Shown here: positions 1-8,292 of the stretch, piece by piece
How positions within the stretch are numbered: position 1 is the first letter of the stretch
Layout: the number at the start of each line of letters is the position of its first letter
NCBI GenBank assembly: GCA_030374735.1
Contig: JASCIV010000634.1
Span: 1 to 15,474 of the forward strand
Origin: Gracilaria caudata
Lineage: Eukaryota > Rhodophyta > Florideophyceae > Gracilariales > Gracilariaceae
Direction of reading: 5' to 3'
Length of the DNA stretch: 15,474 nucleotides
The notes under the pieces: model-generated
Database searches by the model: none
Told to the model about the DNA's origin: nothing
What the model saw: only the letters and a program-made list of their open reading frames with translations
Translations under genes and position numbers: made by a program

Positions 1-92
1 GTTCGGGGCCAGTGTCAGGCCCGCCACATCGGGACAATCCATGACAACGTTGCACACCTGTGCCACTCACACACTTTCTCAAGTCCCTCCGA

Positions 93-1101
93 TCAACCTC
101 GGCAAACCAGTACTGGTACAGGGCACCCGCGAAAGCGGATTGCACTACAGTCGGCTGGAAGATGGCTTTCATCAAGATGAAGTGCTTGAATAAGAGCCTG
201 GCGACCATGCCTTGGCACTATCTCTCTATTTTCACGGAGATGAAGAAACAGCTTCTGTTCATAAACACCAGGCATCCTTGATCTGCGAGAAGCGTTCGTA
301 GCATCAATTCCATGCTTCCGCGCCTCGTACCTTTTCCTCTGTAGCTGACTCGATATATGGCTTACAATAAAGCTCTCTCCATGTATTTCATACCGACTAG
401 GGTACTTTTGTCGCAATATTTCCCGCATTTTGCTTGCACTCACCTTTTCCCCTTTATCTTTACAACCTTCTTCAATCCAATGGTTAATCTCGCCAGCAAA
501 CCCCGCTATAGTGTTCATTCCTAACGTATGGCCATATGCTGGTCTTGGAGCCCACGCCATATTTCATGCGCAGTAGGTTACAATGTTTTCGCTGACGGTA
601 ACATCTTCCAGAACTTTGCTTGCACTTGTCGTTTTGTAAATGCCAACATCCGGCGTACCCAGCATCTGAAAGGCCATACTACATGCCCTGTTTAGAACTG
701 TTTGCGAATGATGTTCTCGTTCACAGGTTGAGATTTGTGCATTGTAAAAGGCTTCTCTAACGTAAGACTTCTTGCATCTTGCGCATTCTAGCGCTACCGG
801 ACTTACGTTTTCTTTATTCGATACAGAGTTTTCTCCGTCTCATTCCGTACCGATTTGAAATTGTGGTTCCAAGCTTTCGTCTATAACATCCTTCGATGCA
901 GAAATCAATACATCGCCCTGATTGACTGACTTACGTCGCTTCAATTGGTGTCTGAGACGCGCCCTGGCCCAAACCGTTACGTCAGTCAGCTCGGTTTGGA
1001 ATCAAACGTGATTTGGATTTATATTAACCTCTTGGTTGGTTTCATCGTCAGCATTGTTCACATCGGAGTCTCTTTCGATATCATCCTCCTCTTCGCAGTC
1101 A
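93..1101 (-). pseudogene. Acidic linker, C2HC finger and C-terminal tail of the decayed transposon protein
   Basis: Reading leftwards on the minus strand there is first an acidic stretch (DCEEEDDIERDSDVNNADDE, about 1101-1042). Then comes a finger-like sequence ending near 710 (LECARCKKSYVREAFYNAQ then STCE), with CxxC and a later Cys but Gln where a His would be expected. A TGA at 564-566 breaks the frame. Immediately after it lies MAWAPRPAYGHTLGMNTI, followed by INHWIEEGCKDKGEKVSASK and LRQKYPSRYEI. The tail pattern (W-x-RP-x2-G, an aromatic-W-x-x-G-x-K-DKG-K block, YPSRY) is what I recall from C-termini of such repetitive zinc-finger proteins. The early stop and frame changes argue it is nonfunctional. 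Confidence 0.45.
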
Positions 1102-1187
1102 TTCCGTGCAACGTTGGTGCCCCTATTCATAGGTCTTGAGTAGCAATCTCCAAGCAATTACGTCCTGCATGCCTTGCCTGAGAGCTT

Positions 1188-1711
1188 TTAGCATTTTGCC
1201 TCCAATTCATTGTTATTCCATTCGCCGTACACAACTTCGTTAAATCTACCACATTTGGCTAGACGCCCTTCTTTCTGAGACTTGATCCAGTTGCACATAT
1301 TTGTAAAGTTTCTGCGCACATGTGCCATCTCCGCAGTGCAATTTGCAACCCCGCCAAAACGGTTCTGTGCCATGACAATGTCTGCCAGTGTTGTGACATC
1401 ATTTCTGGTTTGGTCACCGTAGCGATTGATATGCCTCATATCAAGAGCAAATTGTGCATGTACAAGACTCTTCTCACGTTGTGTCTCGAAATGTACAAAG
1501 CCTGTCATGAACAATGAGTGAGACTTGGAAATGAATGGCGCAAGAACTGGAATAAGGTCATTTTGATAACACTTGGCATTGTCGGACAGCAGATAAAACG
1601 ATTTCAGGGATGATAGTTCAGCTTTTGTTCTGGCCAAAATAGCATCCAGTGTGCAACAAACTCCGACTCCGACATCAGTGAAGAAGACACGAGGAATAGT
1701 GAGCAGCTGTC
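1188..1711 (-). pseudogene. DDE-like core segment with SDNAKCY motif
   Basis: The open frame runs from about 1711 (TIPRVFFTDVGVGVCC) through LLSDNAKCY to a stop at 1188. The SDNAKCY motif resembles the second catalytic strand (D followed by a Cys/Tyr pair) of a group of DDE-type transposases; its Asp codon is 1581-1583. Downstream residues include FALDMRHINRYGDQTRND and a His/Arg-rich AEMAHVRRNFTNMCNW, suggesting the continuation of an RNase H-like domain. No third acidic residue can be fixed. The family itself is not identified; SDNA-type motifs are short and this call is moderate. Confidence 0.4.
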
Positions 1712-1887
1712 ATTTCTCACAGCATGCCGAGCGTACCATTGAAGGATGTGAGCTCGCTGAGCTCGCGTCCTCAGTCTCCTTCTCTGGCATGTCTTTTTCT
1801 CTCCCAGACCCCAACCCCGCTTTGTGCCCTTTCTTTATTTCACATGTCATTTCTTTCTTCTATAGTTTGTTAAGTCTTATTTTAGCT

Positions 1888-2325
1888 CTACTTACGTATG
1901 CGGTATCCCGATCCGCATACCTCGCCCTTCGTTAATGTCCACTGGATGGGCCTAAAATAAAACTGCTGTATGTCTTCATTCTCAATCACTTGAAATGACA
2001 TCATGCATTGACGACAAGTACTCCGAAGCGGGTCTCGAGATCCTTGTCGATTTTGATCTGTCCCCAAGGCAGTCTCAAGTGCAATTTTTGGACAATGCAG
2101 CACGTCTTGGCCTGATCCGATGTGCTTCAGGTAGGAAAACTTCAGATATTCTTCAATTGCATCAATCTGACCATGACAGAGATGTTGGATATCAGGCTCT
2201 CGAACTTTGCCATCAATAATTTCGCGCACAGTACGTAAATTATCAAAGACCAGTATACCCAAAACGTAGTCTACTGCGGCTTTGCGTTTTTGTTCTCCGC
2301 GAGTGAGAATCGGGACAATTTGCAA
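1888..2325 (-). pseudogene. Middle segment of the decayed transposon protein
   Basis: A 145-codon open stretch between the zinc-cluster ORF and the SDNAKCY core. It begins MQIVPILTRGEQKRKAAVDY and includes CHGQIDAIEEYLKF and FQVIENEDIQQFYFRPIQW. The last 15 residues after PIQW look unlike the rest and fall in a T/C-rich stretch (about 1750-1930), so the true coding similarity probably ends near 1938. Assignment rests on strand, order and amino-acid texture, not on a recognised domain. Confidence 0.35.
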
Positions 2326-2462
2326 GAAAGAACTTCGGCGAAGCTGCGAAATGGCACCCTCAACATAAGGACAAAGAGAACGATTGTATTCTATATCTTA
2401 TCTGTATATTCTCTCTTTTGTAGCTCGCCGTAAAACGGCAGGAAACGATTTCCATTTCCCAT

Positions 2463-3329
2463 TCACTTTGATCCTCTTCTGATCCCAAGACAAAACTTGG
2501 ACATTGCTTGGACGGAATAAAAAGCAAAGTGCCTTTCTGATAACATCATCAGAGCAACGCTTTCATGTAACACGCTAACAGGGATAGTCCCGTTACTCAG
2601 TAAAAAGTTCCAATCCTTTCTCGCTTCTTCAAACAATGTTGCACTAGAACCACTCCATATTCCTTTCTCTGCTTTACTTGGAGCCGTCCCTTCAGACCCG
2701 CGTCGCTTTTCACCAACAATACTTGACTGTCTCTGGGTGTTTTCGCCCGAAATTTGAGTATTGCTTTCATAGCCTGACGAACAGTATAATGCAGTGTTTT
2801 CGTCCGTAACTTCTATGCGCAAGACGCGAATGCAGCATATTAAATGAACACCCCGGTTGCACGACGAACAGTTATGTCCTGTAGCAGTACCACTTGATCC
2901 AGGAGAATCAATAACACAGTTCATTATGTTGCACTTGTATTCGTTCTCATTATTGGATTGAACTACATCTGGTTGGACCGGGATGAGTCTTTCCAACGAA
3001 GCATTCTCTGGCGCTGATTTTGCTTCTTCCAGTGCATTAATATTCGACAACTGTTTTTCAATCCCTTCGATTTCTTCTTCTTCGGTTGCAGTTGGTGAAG
3101 AAACGTATTGATGACCTTCATTTACAAGTACCTGAACCTCTTTTGCGGTAGAGGTTGTACAAAGAAGCCCACGCAGAACACGCCGTTCTATACTTCTTTT
3201 CCTGCTGGCTCTCTTTCCGTCAACGACTGCACCTCGCATGATCCCCGATGACATAGAGTCCTTTTTGAAATATCTGAAAGAGATGCACCATCTGCTGGAA
3301 GAAGAATGTTTGCAATACCAAACAAACAC
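2463..3329 (-). CDS. 288-aa protein with PHD-like zinc cluster, transposon-associated
   Basis: This is the longest open piece of the left-hand element. Residues about 30-50 are basic (GKRASRKRSIERRV). Residues 80-110 are acidic with an EEEEIEGIEKQL run that could form a short coiled coil. Residues about 130-170 carry a metal-ligand series: YKCNIMNC, then HNCSSCNRGVHLICC. The spacing C-x4-C, H-x-C-x2-C-x4-H-x2-C resembles PHD/RING-like treble-clef fingers. The rest is Ser-rich and unassigned. It sits just upstream (in coding direction) of the middle and core pieces, so I infer it is the zinc-binding N-terminal half of the same protein. Whether it is translated separately cannot be seen. Confidence 0.45.
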   Translation of the reverse strand: MFVWYCKHSSSSRWCISFRYFKKDSMSSGIMRGAVVDGKRASRKRSIERRVLRGLLCTTSTAKEVQVLVNEGHQYVSSPTATEEEEIEGIEKQLSNINALEEAKSAPENASLERLIPVQPDVVQSNNENEYKCNIMNCVIDSPGSSGTATGHNCSSCNRGVHLICCIRVLRIEVTDENTALYCSSGYESNTQISGENTQRQSSIVGEKRRGSEGTAPSKAEKGIWSGSSATLFEEARKDWNFLLSNGTIPVSVLHESVALMMLSERHFAFYSVQAMSKFCLGIRRGSK

Positions 3330-3363
3330 TTGTCAATGAGCGCATGTAATGATTTTTTTTCCG

Positions 3364-3702
3364 CTAAAGAAAGTGATTTGTACTGTGCTGTGCGTGTTTG
3401 TCATTGCAAGATGATAAAGGACGTGTTCCAACTCTATGAATACCGAGGGTTTCAAACAACGATGACAGCGATTGGCAATTATAGTTTTGCAATGTAGAAG
3501 AATGATCAACACTTCTCTCGTAGAGCAGTTGTCTTTTGATATGTTGTGTGGCACTCATAGATGCTAGGTGTGTAGTTTGACTGACTTGCTTCTTTGGTCT
3601 TCCTTCTCTATGAAGCGGACCACGACAAGTGCACTGCGGACATCGTGGGCAAAAGCCATAAGTTATACAGGCTTTTTGCTTTTGTGGCCAAAATGGCATC
3701 AA
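3364..3702 (-). pseudogene. N-terminal Cys-rich segment of the decayed transposon protein
   Basis: A 112-codon stretch opens with MPFWPQKQKACITYGFCPRC, so Cys residues are closely spaced, followed by QCTCRGPLHREGRPKK. That gives a CxxCxxCxC cluster next to a basic RPKK patch resembling an AT-hook, as expected of a DNA-binding N-terminus. After residue 60 the sequence loses recognisable character, and it runs into a stop just before the next piece on the same strand. Role inferred only from composition and position; it could be an upstream exon. Confidence 0.35.
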
Positions 3703-4184
3703 AGCAGGGGCTATGCGACAAGAGATGACCCAAGTTGGCCGTAGATGATTGGAACTTGGGTTAGAAGAAGAAGTTTAAGCCTTTTCAGATTGCTTCTTTC
3801 TAATACCCTTCATACATGAAATGAATTACTTGGGAGACTAACAGTTTTGAATTAATTTATCGATGTACTTTTTTGCTTCTTGGAGCCCAGAACCCTAGCA
3901 TTCGTGAGGTATGTGGATGATGTCAGAGGTGGTTCCTGTCCTCGAATCATGTTAAAAACGTGTTGGATGCTCGACAAGACACCACTAAAAACTTCAGTGA
4001 CGAAAGGAACGAGATTGCTTTAAAGCGCAAATTAATAGAAACTGGATGTGTAACATTAGGGTGCCCGTTCTATCCCAAAGCGCGTGTTAAAACAATAGAT
4101 CAACTCGTTTTGAAGCTATTTGAGTTCCTAAAGTGCCAAACTTTGACCCAACTGGTCACTATTGTGACAAGAAATCTTAAAAGA
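3703..4184. other. Stretch without a convincing gene
   Basis: AT-rich DNA following the left transposon remnant. The open stretch on the plus strand at 3960-4262 has no nearby ATG and no recognisable domain. The only structure I see is a small inverted repeat: ACCCAAGTT at 3728-3736 and AACTTGGGT at 3753-3761 with a 16-nt loop. Confidence 0.5.
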
Positions 4185-4218
4185 TGTCCCAGAAGTTCAC
4201 GAGACAACTTCTGGGACA
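4185..4218. repeat. 13-bp perfect inverted repeat (hairpin)
   Basis: TGTCCCAGAAGTT (4185-4197) is followed by an 8-nt loop and its exact complement AACTTCTGGGACA (4206-4218). A perfect 13-bp stem with a short loop is unlikely by chance at any given place. It has no T-run after it. It could be a transposon-end hairpin, a small-RNA precursor, or a fold-back remnant. Confidence 0.75.
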
Positions 4219-4327
4219 CCTCCGATCCTTTTCGTTACCTCCGAGGTGAATCTCGAAGATAACCATTTTTGAAAGGCACGAGATAACTGGTGGGCGCGTC
4301 GGCGCGCGCCCACTCGTGCGTCACAAC

Positions 4328-4433
4328 CTCAACCTGTGGCGCTGGGCGCGCGTCGCCGCGCCCACGCGCGCACCACGACCTGAACCTGTGGTGCTGGGCG
4401 TGCCTGACCGCGCGCCCACGCAGGCACCAAAAC
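4328..4433. repeat. Two diverged GC-rich direct repeats (about 52-54 bp)
   Basis: Two consecutive units start CTCAACCTGTGG and CTGAACCTGTGG, continue with a (C/T)GCTGGGCG block and a CGCGCCCACGC-type block, and end in CACCA(C/A). The region is much richer in G+C than the DNA on either side and rich in CGCG. Confidence 0.55.
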
Positions 4434-4448
4434 GTGAAGCTACGCGTG

Positions 4449-4580
4449 GTGGGCGCGCTGTGTCTCGTGCCCAAGGCGCGCATGGAAGGAACGTCGGTGT
4501 GCGCGCTGTGTCACGCGCCCAAGGCGCGCATGAAAGGAACGTCGGTGGGCGCGCTGTCTCGCGCGTCCAAAGTGCGCATA
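4449..4580. repeat. 48-bp GC-rich minisatellite, about 2.8 copies
   Basis: Units begin at 4449, 4497 and 4545, each with GTGGGCGCGCTGT or a close variant, then a CCCAAGGCGCGCATG-like block and GGAACGTCG. The period is 48, a multiple of three, so overlapping frames encode 16-residue repeats (for example VGALCLVPKARMEGTS). The open frames here are most simply explained by the lack of stops in this composition rather than by a gene. Confidence 0.75.
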
Positions 4581-4690
4581 ATGAGGAAAGAGTGTTGCAA
4601 GAAGACTCATAAATTTATTTCACCGGCAGTTGAGAGCAAGAAGTCGAAGAGAGGGCTCATAGCAGCAAGGAAGCAAGATGCCAGTGCGCA

Positions 4691-5089
4691 TTAGGACGTT
4701 AAAGTTGACGTAACAACCCGATGCACAACAAGAAGAGCTGAAGCACGAGATGGAGACCGAACTGCCATCATCGAAAGCCCGAAACCAACACTGACTCCTC
4801 GCACGAAATACTCTGGCAGCTCGCCCATGCTATCCTTTATCTCATCCAAGCACACACCGTGCTTGTAGAGAAAATCGTACAGCGCGTCCTCGCAAGCCAT
4901 GATTTGAATTTCAACACGCTCCTTAGCAGACTGCTCATCGTTCTCACCAACAACTGCGGCTTCCTCCCGCTCGATGGAATTTCTCGAAACTTCCTCAGCC
5001 TCACGCTCAAAAACGGACCGTGACGGATGTTGCTGGACGGGAACTTCATTCTGGAATGTAGACACCGAAGGCTGTTCGGGTTCAGGCAT
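4691..5089 (-). CDS. Hypothetical acidic protein (132 aa)
   Basis: An open frame from an ATG at 5089 (MPEPEQPSVS) to a TAA at 4691. Residues 25-75 are acidic and charged (REAEEVSRNSIEREEAA, then ENDEQSAKERVEI), followed by LYDFLYKHGVCLDEIKDSMG and a more hydrophobic C-terminal half around FVRGVSVGFGLSMMAV. No signal peptide and no recognised domain. It lies between the minisatellite and the putative LTR, reading away from the LTR. It could be an exon of a host gene, part of a mobile element, or chance; amphipathic patterning is the only positive sign. Confidence 0.3.
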   Translation of the reverse strand: MPEPEQPSVSTFQNEVPVQQHPSRSVFEREAEEVSRNSIEREEAAVVGENDEQSAKERVEIQIMACEDALYDFLYKHGVCLDEIKDSMGELPEYFVRGVSVGFGLSMMAVRSPSRASALLVVHRVVTSTLTS

Positions 5090-5139
5090 GATGATCTGGG
5101 TACCGGCCAGGACTAGCAATAGATGTCGTAAAGTGGTGG

Positions 5140-6030
5140 TGAGAGAGACATGAAGATTAAAATCCTAACGAAATAGAGAAGGTCTTTTATCATGATGATG
5201 CGCTCAAAATATGGAATGCCCTAACCCAATCGAAATGAAACATAATGGTGACCCACACTCACACGTAACGGGAGTTTATAATCCAGACACCCCCCCCCCC
5301 TAGAAGAAGGGTAATATCCCCTGTCTCGCAATTGAAAGAAGTCTTGAGACGAAGTGAAAACCTACTTTACGAAACACTCCAGAACCTAATTCACAATATC
5401 AGGAAGATATGTGTTTTGCTAGAAAAGAGGATATTCAGAATTGCCAGAGTCTACATAAACGCCCCGAATCGAGCAAACCCACCAGCTCGAGAAGGGCAGA
5501 CCACTTTCCCTCCGACGACCCCTCCACAACCTTAGCTTCAACACTACCCCTTCTTCCTCCCCGTCCGTCGTCGACAACCTCCTTCCCTTTGGCACCCCCA
5601 TCCCTCGGGGCAATCTACTCCTCCCTGCTTTCATCTATTCCATTTTCCCTCCTCTCTCTCTCTCTCCGTGGCCACCCTTCCGCCTTCCCCGTGAGTGGCC
5701 TGGTCTCCCGCCTTCTTTCTCACAGTTGCTGTGTGTCCCCCTCTTTTAGACTCGCTTGCACACTGCGACCATCGCATCTATTCTAGCGTCTTCGTTCTTT
5801 CTACGAACGCGGACGGTGTCGCGCACCGCCTTGGTGCTCGTCTCGTTATCACTCCGCCTGGCTGTGGGTTTCCGGCAGACTTTGGCTCCGAGTCGTACTG
5901 CTTTGTTTCTTTTGTTCCGTTCGGTGTTTATCGCCGAGCTACACTATCATCTTTCGCCTTTCTAAGGCTGGTACCCCCTGGCATTTGTTGTGTCCCCCTG
6001 GGTTTGTCACCACCCGCGCTGTTTCTCTCA
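5140..6030 (+). mobile_element. Putative LTR of an LTR retrotransposon
   Basis: The stretch begins TGAGAGAGAC (5140-5149) and ends GTTTCTCTCA (6021-6030), inverted ends of the TG...CA type with 9 of 10 bases complementary. Four bases later a primer-binding-site-like sequence follows, as after a 5' LTR. Inside are a TATAA at about 5276, an 11-C run and a long pyrimidine-rich portion (about 5500-5760), with no coding similarity; open frames here reflect lack of stops. No second LTR, gag or pol is present, and the flanks show no visible duplication, so this would be a truncated remnant. The right end is better supported than the left. Confidence 0.45.
5290..5300. repeat. Poly-C run (11 C)
   Basis: An uninterrupted run of eleven C within the putative LTR, shortly after a TTTATAATCC element. 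Read length and assembly errors are common at such runs. Confidence 0.9.
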
Positions 6031-6034
6031 AAAA

Positions 6035-6047
6035 TGGCGCCCACAAC
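6035..6047 (+). other. Primer-binding-site-like sequence
   Basis: TGGCGCCCACAAC starts four bases after the CA end of the putative LTR. TGG plus GCGCCCAC matches the form of primer binding sites complementary to a tRNA 3' end (reverse complement ends GTGGGCGCCA). The downstream internal region is absent; a repeat module and the Tigger element follow at once. Confidence 0.45.
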
Positions 6048-6049
6048 TA

Positions 6050-6131
6050 TATAGTGATCAAAAAGCGAAAATTTCAAAAATTTGAAATAGGCTTTTGATC
6101 AGTATAGTGATCAGTACTGGCATTAGGGATA
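6050..6131. repeat. Paired-palindrome module beside the Tigger element
   Basis: TATAGTGATCA occurs at 6050-6060 and again at 6103-6113, 53 bases apart. The second copy is the right half of a near-palindrome TGATCAGTATAGTGATCA. Nineteen bases after its first T comes ATTAGGGAT. Between the copies is an inverted repeat (GATCAAAAAGCGAAA... with ...GGCTTTTGATC). The same spacing and flank recur at 15272-15360 with a different palindrome arm. Confidence 0.6.
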
Positions 6132-6288
6132 CAGTGGGATCTACTCTGTAGTGCCACTCCGTGCCACTGAAAAAGGGGTACCACTATTTAGGATCAGGCA
6201 ATACATATTGAAAAAAGAGGTTAGGCCTTGAACATCTCCGATATTAATAGCTGACGCAACCTCCCTGTGCGTTCGCTGCGCTTAGCAG

Positions 6289-6530
6289 TCAACAGCGAAC
6301 TCTTTGCCATCCGTATGAGTGGTAGGCGTCCAAGTCAGTTCGCCGGGAGCAAATTGACTCTAGAGGTGCGAATAGTGATTTAAGCTCCGTTTCCGATGGC
6401 AGTTGTGGCTTCACATCTGCCTGAATACCACCACCACCACAATCACTTTCGCTCTCGCTTTCCGCACCAAAACTCATGCTTGTGTTAAACAGGCTCTCCA
6501 ACTCATCCTCGCCATAGCCTCCTGTACCTC
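6289..6530 (-). pseudogene. Frame-shifted acidic C-terminal extension of the Tigger transposase
   Basis: In the frame one base off the transposase's own, the minus strand reads GYGEDELESLFNTS, then SFGAESESESDCGGGG and more, to a stop at 6289. Acidic C-terminal tails are common in pogo-like transposases. In the transposase's own frame the same bases give a short Arg/Trp/Cys-rich end (ARMSWRACLTQA). I infer a single-base indel near 6510-6530 that cut the original tail; the core domains would be unaffected. Confidence 0.5.
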
Positions 6531-7958
6531 AAGATCATTCTCAAAATCTAGCCATCGCGTCACTTCTTGGGCATTTATGTCCTCACGAAGTTGATCGTAA
6601 AAAGGATCCTTATCTGCTACACTCAGTGACAGATTTTGTAGCATGTTAATCATCGCAGAAACGTTCTTGTCCTTTCGATCTTGTCGCATGCGCCCATCAA
6701 TTGCATTGATATCGGCATCATAAACAGGCGGTAGTATACTAGCCTTGCGCCACAATCTAGCTATCGTCATTTTTGATACTTCCTTCCAGCCTCTGTGAAC
6801 CATGTCCGCTACATCTAGCATGTGTGCGTCGTACCCCTCCTTCAGGCCCTTCATACCTGCCTTTAAACCACTGTTCTCCTCCCTGCGTGCCTGTCTATTT
6901 TCGACATCAGCCAGTATCTCTCGCAACAAAAGGCTTCTGTAGCCGCGTTTCCAAGCGGCAATAATGCCCATGTCCATAGGCTGGTGGAGAGATGTGCAGT
7001 TGGGGGGCAGTGATATTAGAACAATTTGCTCTCTGTAATCAGAAGGATCTATTCGGTGAGGACCGCACTTGTCCATCCAGAGAACACATGGTTTCGAAGT
7101 AACCTTCCTAACCTCCGGCAAATATATCTCCAGAAACCATTTCCGAGACGTAACGGTGTGCGACCAAGCGTTCGTTTGGCTCAGGTATGGTACGGGTGGT
7201 GCACGAAGGCGGAAGCAACGCGGATTAGCAGACTTTCTGATGATAGCCATTGATAATTTAAACGAACCGTCTGCATTTGTGCAAACGTAATCTGTAATCC
7301 TGTCTTCTGCTTTCATTTCCTTTGTCCCTCGCACGGATTCACGATCCTCGTTCTGCGTGATGTACGTTCGATTCGGCAGGAGTCGGAAGAAAAGTCCTGT
7401 TTCGTCGACGTTGAAAATGCACTCCAAGTCATAATCCTTGAGCTTTTGGCGAATGTCTGATAGGTCTTTGGCAACTTGTGCTGCGTTCACGCCTCCTGCC
7501 TCCCCAGAAAGAGAGACGGATCTGAGTGCATGGCGTCGTACAAACTTTGACGCCCATCTTTTTGATGCCCGAAATCGTACAAGGCGCGTTTTGTCTTCCT
7601 CTTTCAAAGCGTTCTGAGAAAGCTGATCGCAAATGAGCAATGCCTTCTCTTGCAGAACACACGCTGTAACGAGTAGGTTGCTGGCGCGAGCGAAAGACAC
7701 GAACGAAATTAGTTTTTCTTCTATATCATGGTAGACAGCAGATCGATCGCTTTTGCGGGCAAGAGACGTAGAAGAAGAAAGCGCTGTGCTACGTAAGCTT
7801 GTTGCGTTCCGACAGATATTGGTCACTGTCCGTCTGCTGATCTTGAACTGTTTCATAACAGGCTCTGCATGATGTCCGCGGCCCAAAAGTTCGGCCGCTT
7901 CGATTTGCTGAGCTTTGGACAAATGCGTTCTGCGTTGTTTGACCTTAGTAATGGTCAT
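6474..7958 (-). CDS. Tigger/pogo DDE transposase, intact (494 aa)
   Basis: Cut-and-paste transposase that binds the element's inverted ends and catalyses excision and TA-targeted insertion in the nucleus. Residues about 8-52 form a psq-type helix-turn-helix (SKAQQIEAAELL through ISRRTVTNICR). Residues about 75-155 fit a CENP-B-type DNA-binding helix region (KRWASKFVRRHAL). The DDE_1 domain spans about 180-400 with catalytic Asp185 (FNVDETGLF), Asp296 (LWMDKCGPH) and Asp329 (LPPN then QPMDMGIIAAWKRGY), the usual pogo spacing. It starts at an ATG (MTITKVKQRR) and has no internal stop or shift in the domains. A 1-base frame change near the C-terminus would extend it to an acidic tail ending at 6289. 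No introns are seen. The three Asp and open frame suggest a recent, possibly active copy. Confidence 0.9.
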   Translation of the reverse strand: MTITKVKQRRTHLSKAQQIEAAELLGRGHHAEPVMKQFKISRRTVTNICRNATSLRSTALSSSTSLARKSDRSAVYHDIEEKLISFVSFARASNLLVTACVLQEKALLICDQLSQNALKEEDKTRLVRFRASKRWASKFVRRHALRSVSLSGEAGGVNAAQVAKDLSDIRQKLKDYDLECIFNVDETGLFFRLLPNRTYITQNEDRESVRGTKEMKAEDRITDYVCTNADGSFKLSMAIIRKSANPRCFRLRAPPVPYLSQTNAWSHTVTSRKWFLEIYLPEVRKVTSKPCVLWMDKCGPHRIDPSDYREQIVLISLPPNCTSLHQPMDMGIIAAWKRGYRSLLLREILADVENRQARREENSGLKAGMKGLKEGYDAHMLDVADMVHRGWKEVSKMTIARLWRKASILPPVYDADINAIDGRMRQDRKDKNVSAMINMLQNLSLSVADKDPFYDQLREDINAQEVTRWLDFENDLEVQEAMARMSWRACLTQA

Positions 7959-8116
7959 GGTTGGACAGCTGAGAAGTCAAGGGCAAGAAGCAAACTCTTG
8001 TGGCGGTTGCCAATCAGCCTTTAAGCTGACTGATTCCGCATTTGGCGGGAAAAGTTATGCCACGCCGATTGGGGGAACGCTAGCACTATACTGAATATGG
8101 GACTATTCAATTCGGT

Positions 8117-8124
8117 CCTATATC
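8117..8124. repeat. Left target site duplication of the hAT element
   Basis: CCTATATC directly precedes the CAGGGG end. The copy on the other side (11496-11503) is ACTATATC, 7 of 8 identical. Eight-base duplications are the hallmark of hAT insertion. Confidence 0.85.
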
Positions 8125-8147
8125 CAGGGGTTGGTTGCAATCGATTG
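8125..8147 (+). repeat. Left terminal inverted repeat of the hAT element
   Basis: Begins CAGGGGTTGGT and ends GATTG; 18 of 23 bases match the reverse complement of 11473-11495. Confidence 0.85.
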
Positions 8148-8292
8148 ATTTTGCAATCGATTGCAATCACGGATTACAATCACGGATTGCTCTACTACCG
8201 CATGATTGCAATAGAGATTGCTGTTTACCAGCTGGATTGCAATACGATTGCAGCTGGAGAACCGAATTTCAATCGAATTGCAATCCAACCGC
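8132..8292. repeat. Left subterminal repeat cluster of the hAT element (GATTGCAATC-like)
   Basis: About ten full or half copies of the palindrome GATTGCAATC lie in 160 bases, for example TTGCAATCGATTG, GATTGCAATAG, GGATTGCAATACG and GAATTGCAATCC. Subterminal short repeats are transposase-binding sites in known hAT elements, and the right end has a matching cluster. Confidence 0.8.

Larger units (their letters stand above)
93..3702 (-). mobile_element. Decayed DNA transposon with a zinc-finger/DDE-like protein
   Basis: Five minus-strand coding pieces lie head to tail over 3.6 kb and together read like one broken transposase-type protein: a Cys-rich N-terminus with an RPKK basic patch, a PHD-like Cys/His cluster, a middle segment, a core with SDNAKCY, an acidic linker, a C2HC-type finger, and a tail with a GWARRP-like motif (here AWAPRP). 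Frames change between pieces and at least one TGA interrupts the tail, so the copy is dead or the gene is spliced. I recall this order of motifs from uncharacterised repetitive proteins of invertebrates and protists, but I cannot name the superfamily. I found no terminal inverted repeats or target duplication, so the outer limits are only those of the coding remnants. Confidence 0.5.
6100..8093 (-). mobile_element. pogo/Tigger-type Tc1-mariner element
   Basis: The element surrounds an intact Tigger-class transposase gene. Its right end on the plus strand is CACTATACTG at 8084-8093, i.e. CAGTATAGTG when read inwards. The left side offers two candidates: CAGTATAGTG at 6100-6109 (10 of 10 identical to the right end) or CAGTGGGATC starting at 6132, which follows a TA dinucleotide as this superfamily would require. 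CAGT ends are usual for pogo-like elements. Neither end pair gives a clean TA duplication, so the left boundary is uncertain by 32 bases. Total length is about 2.0 kb, normal for this group. Confidence 0.6.

Noticed and set aside
1643..1948. CATCCAGTG and CACTGGATG as inverted ends of a 300-bp insertion in the left transposon
   Set aside because: Only nine bases match, coding texture continues past the left copy to about 1711, and no flanking duplication exists.
5409..6054. Plus-strand frames of 119-125 codons in the pyrimidine-rich block
   Set aside because: Overlapping low-complexity Ser/Pro/Leu products caused by C/T-rich DNA; better explained as LTR sequence.
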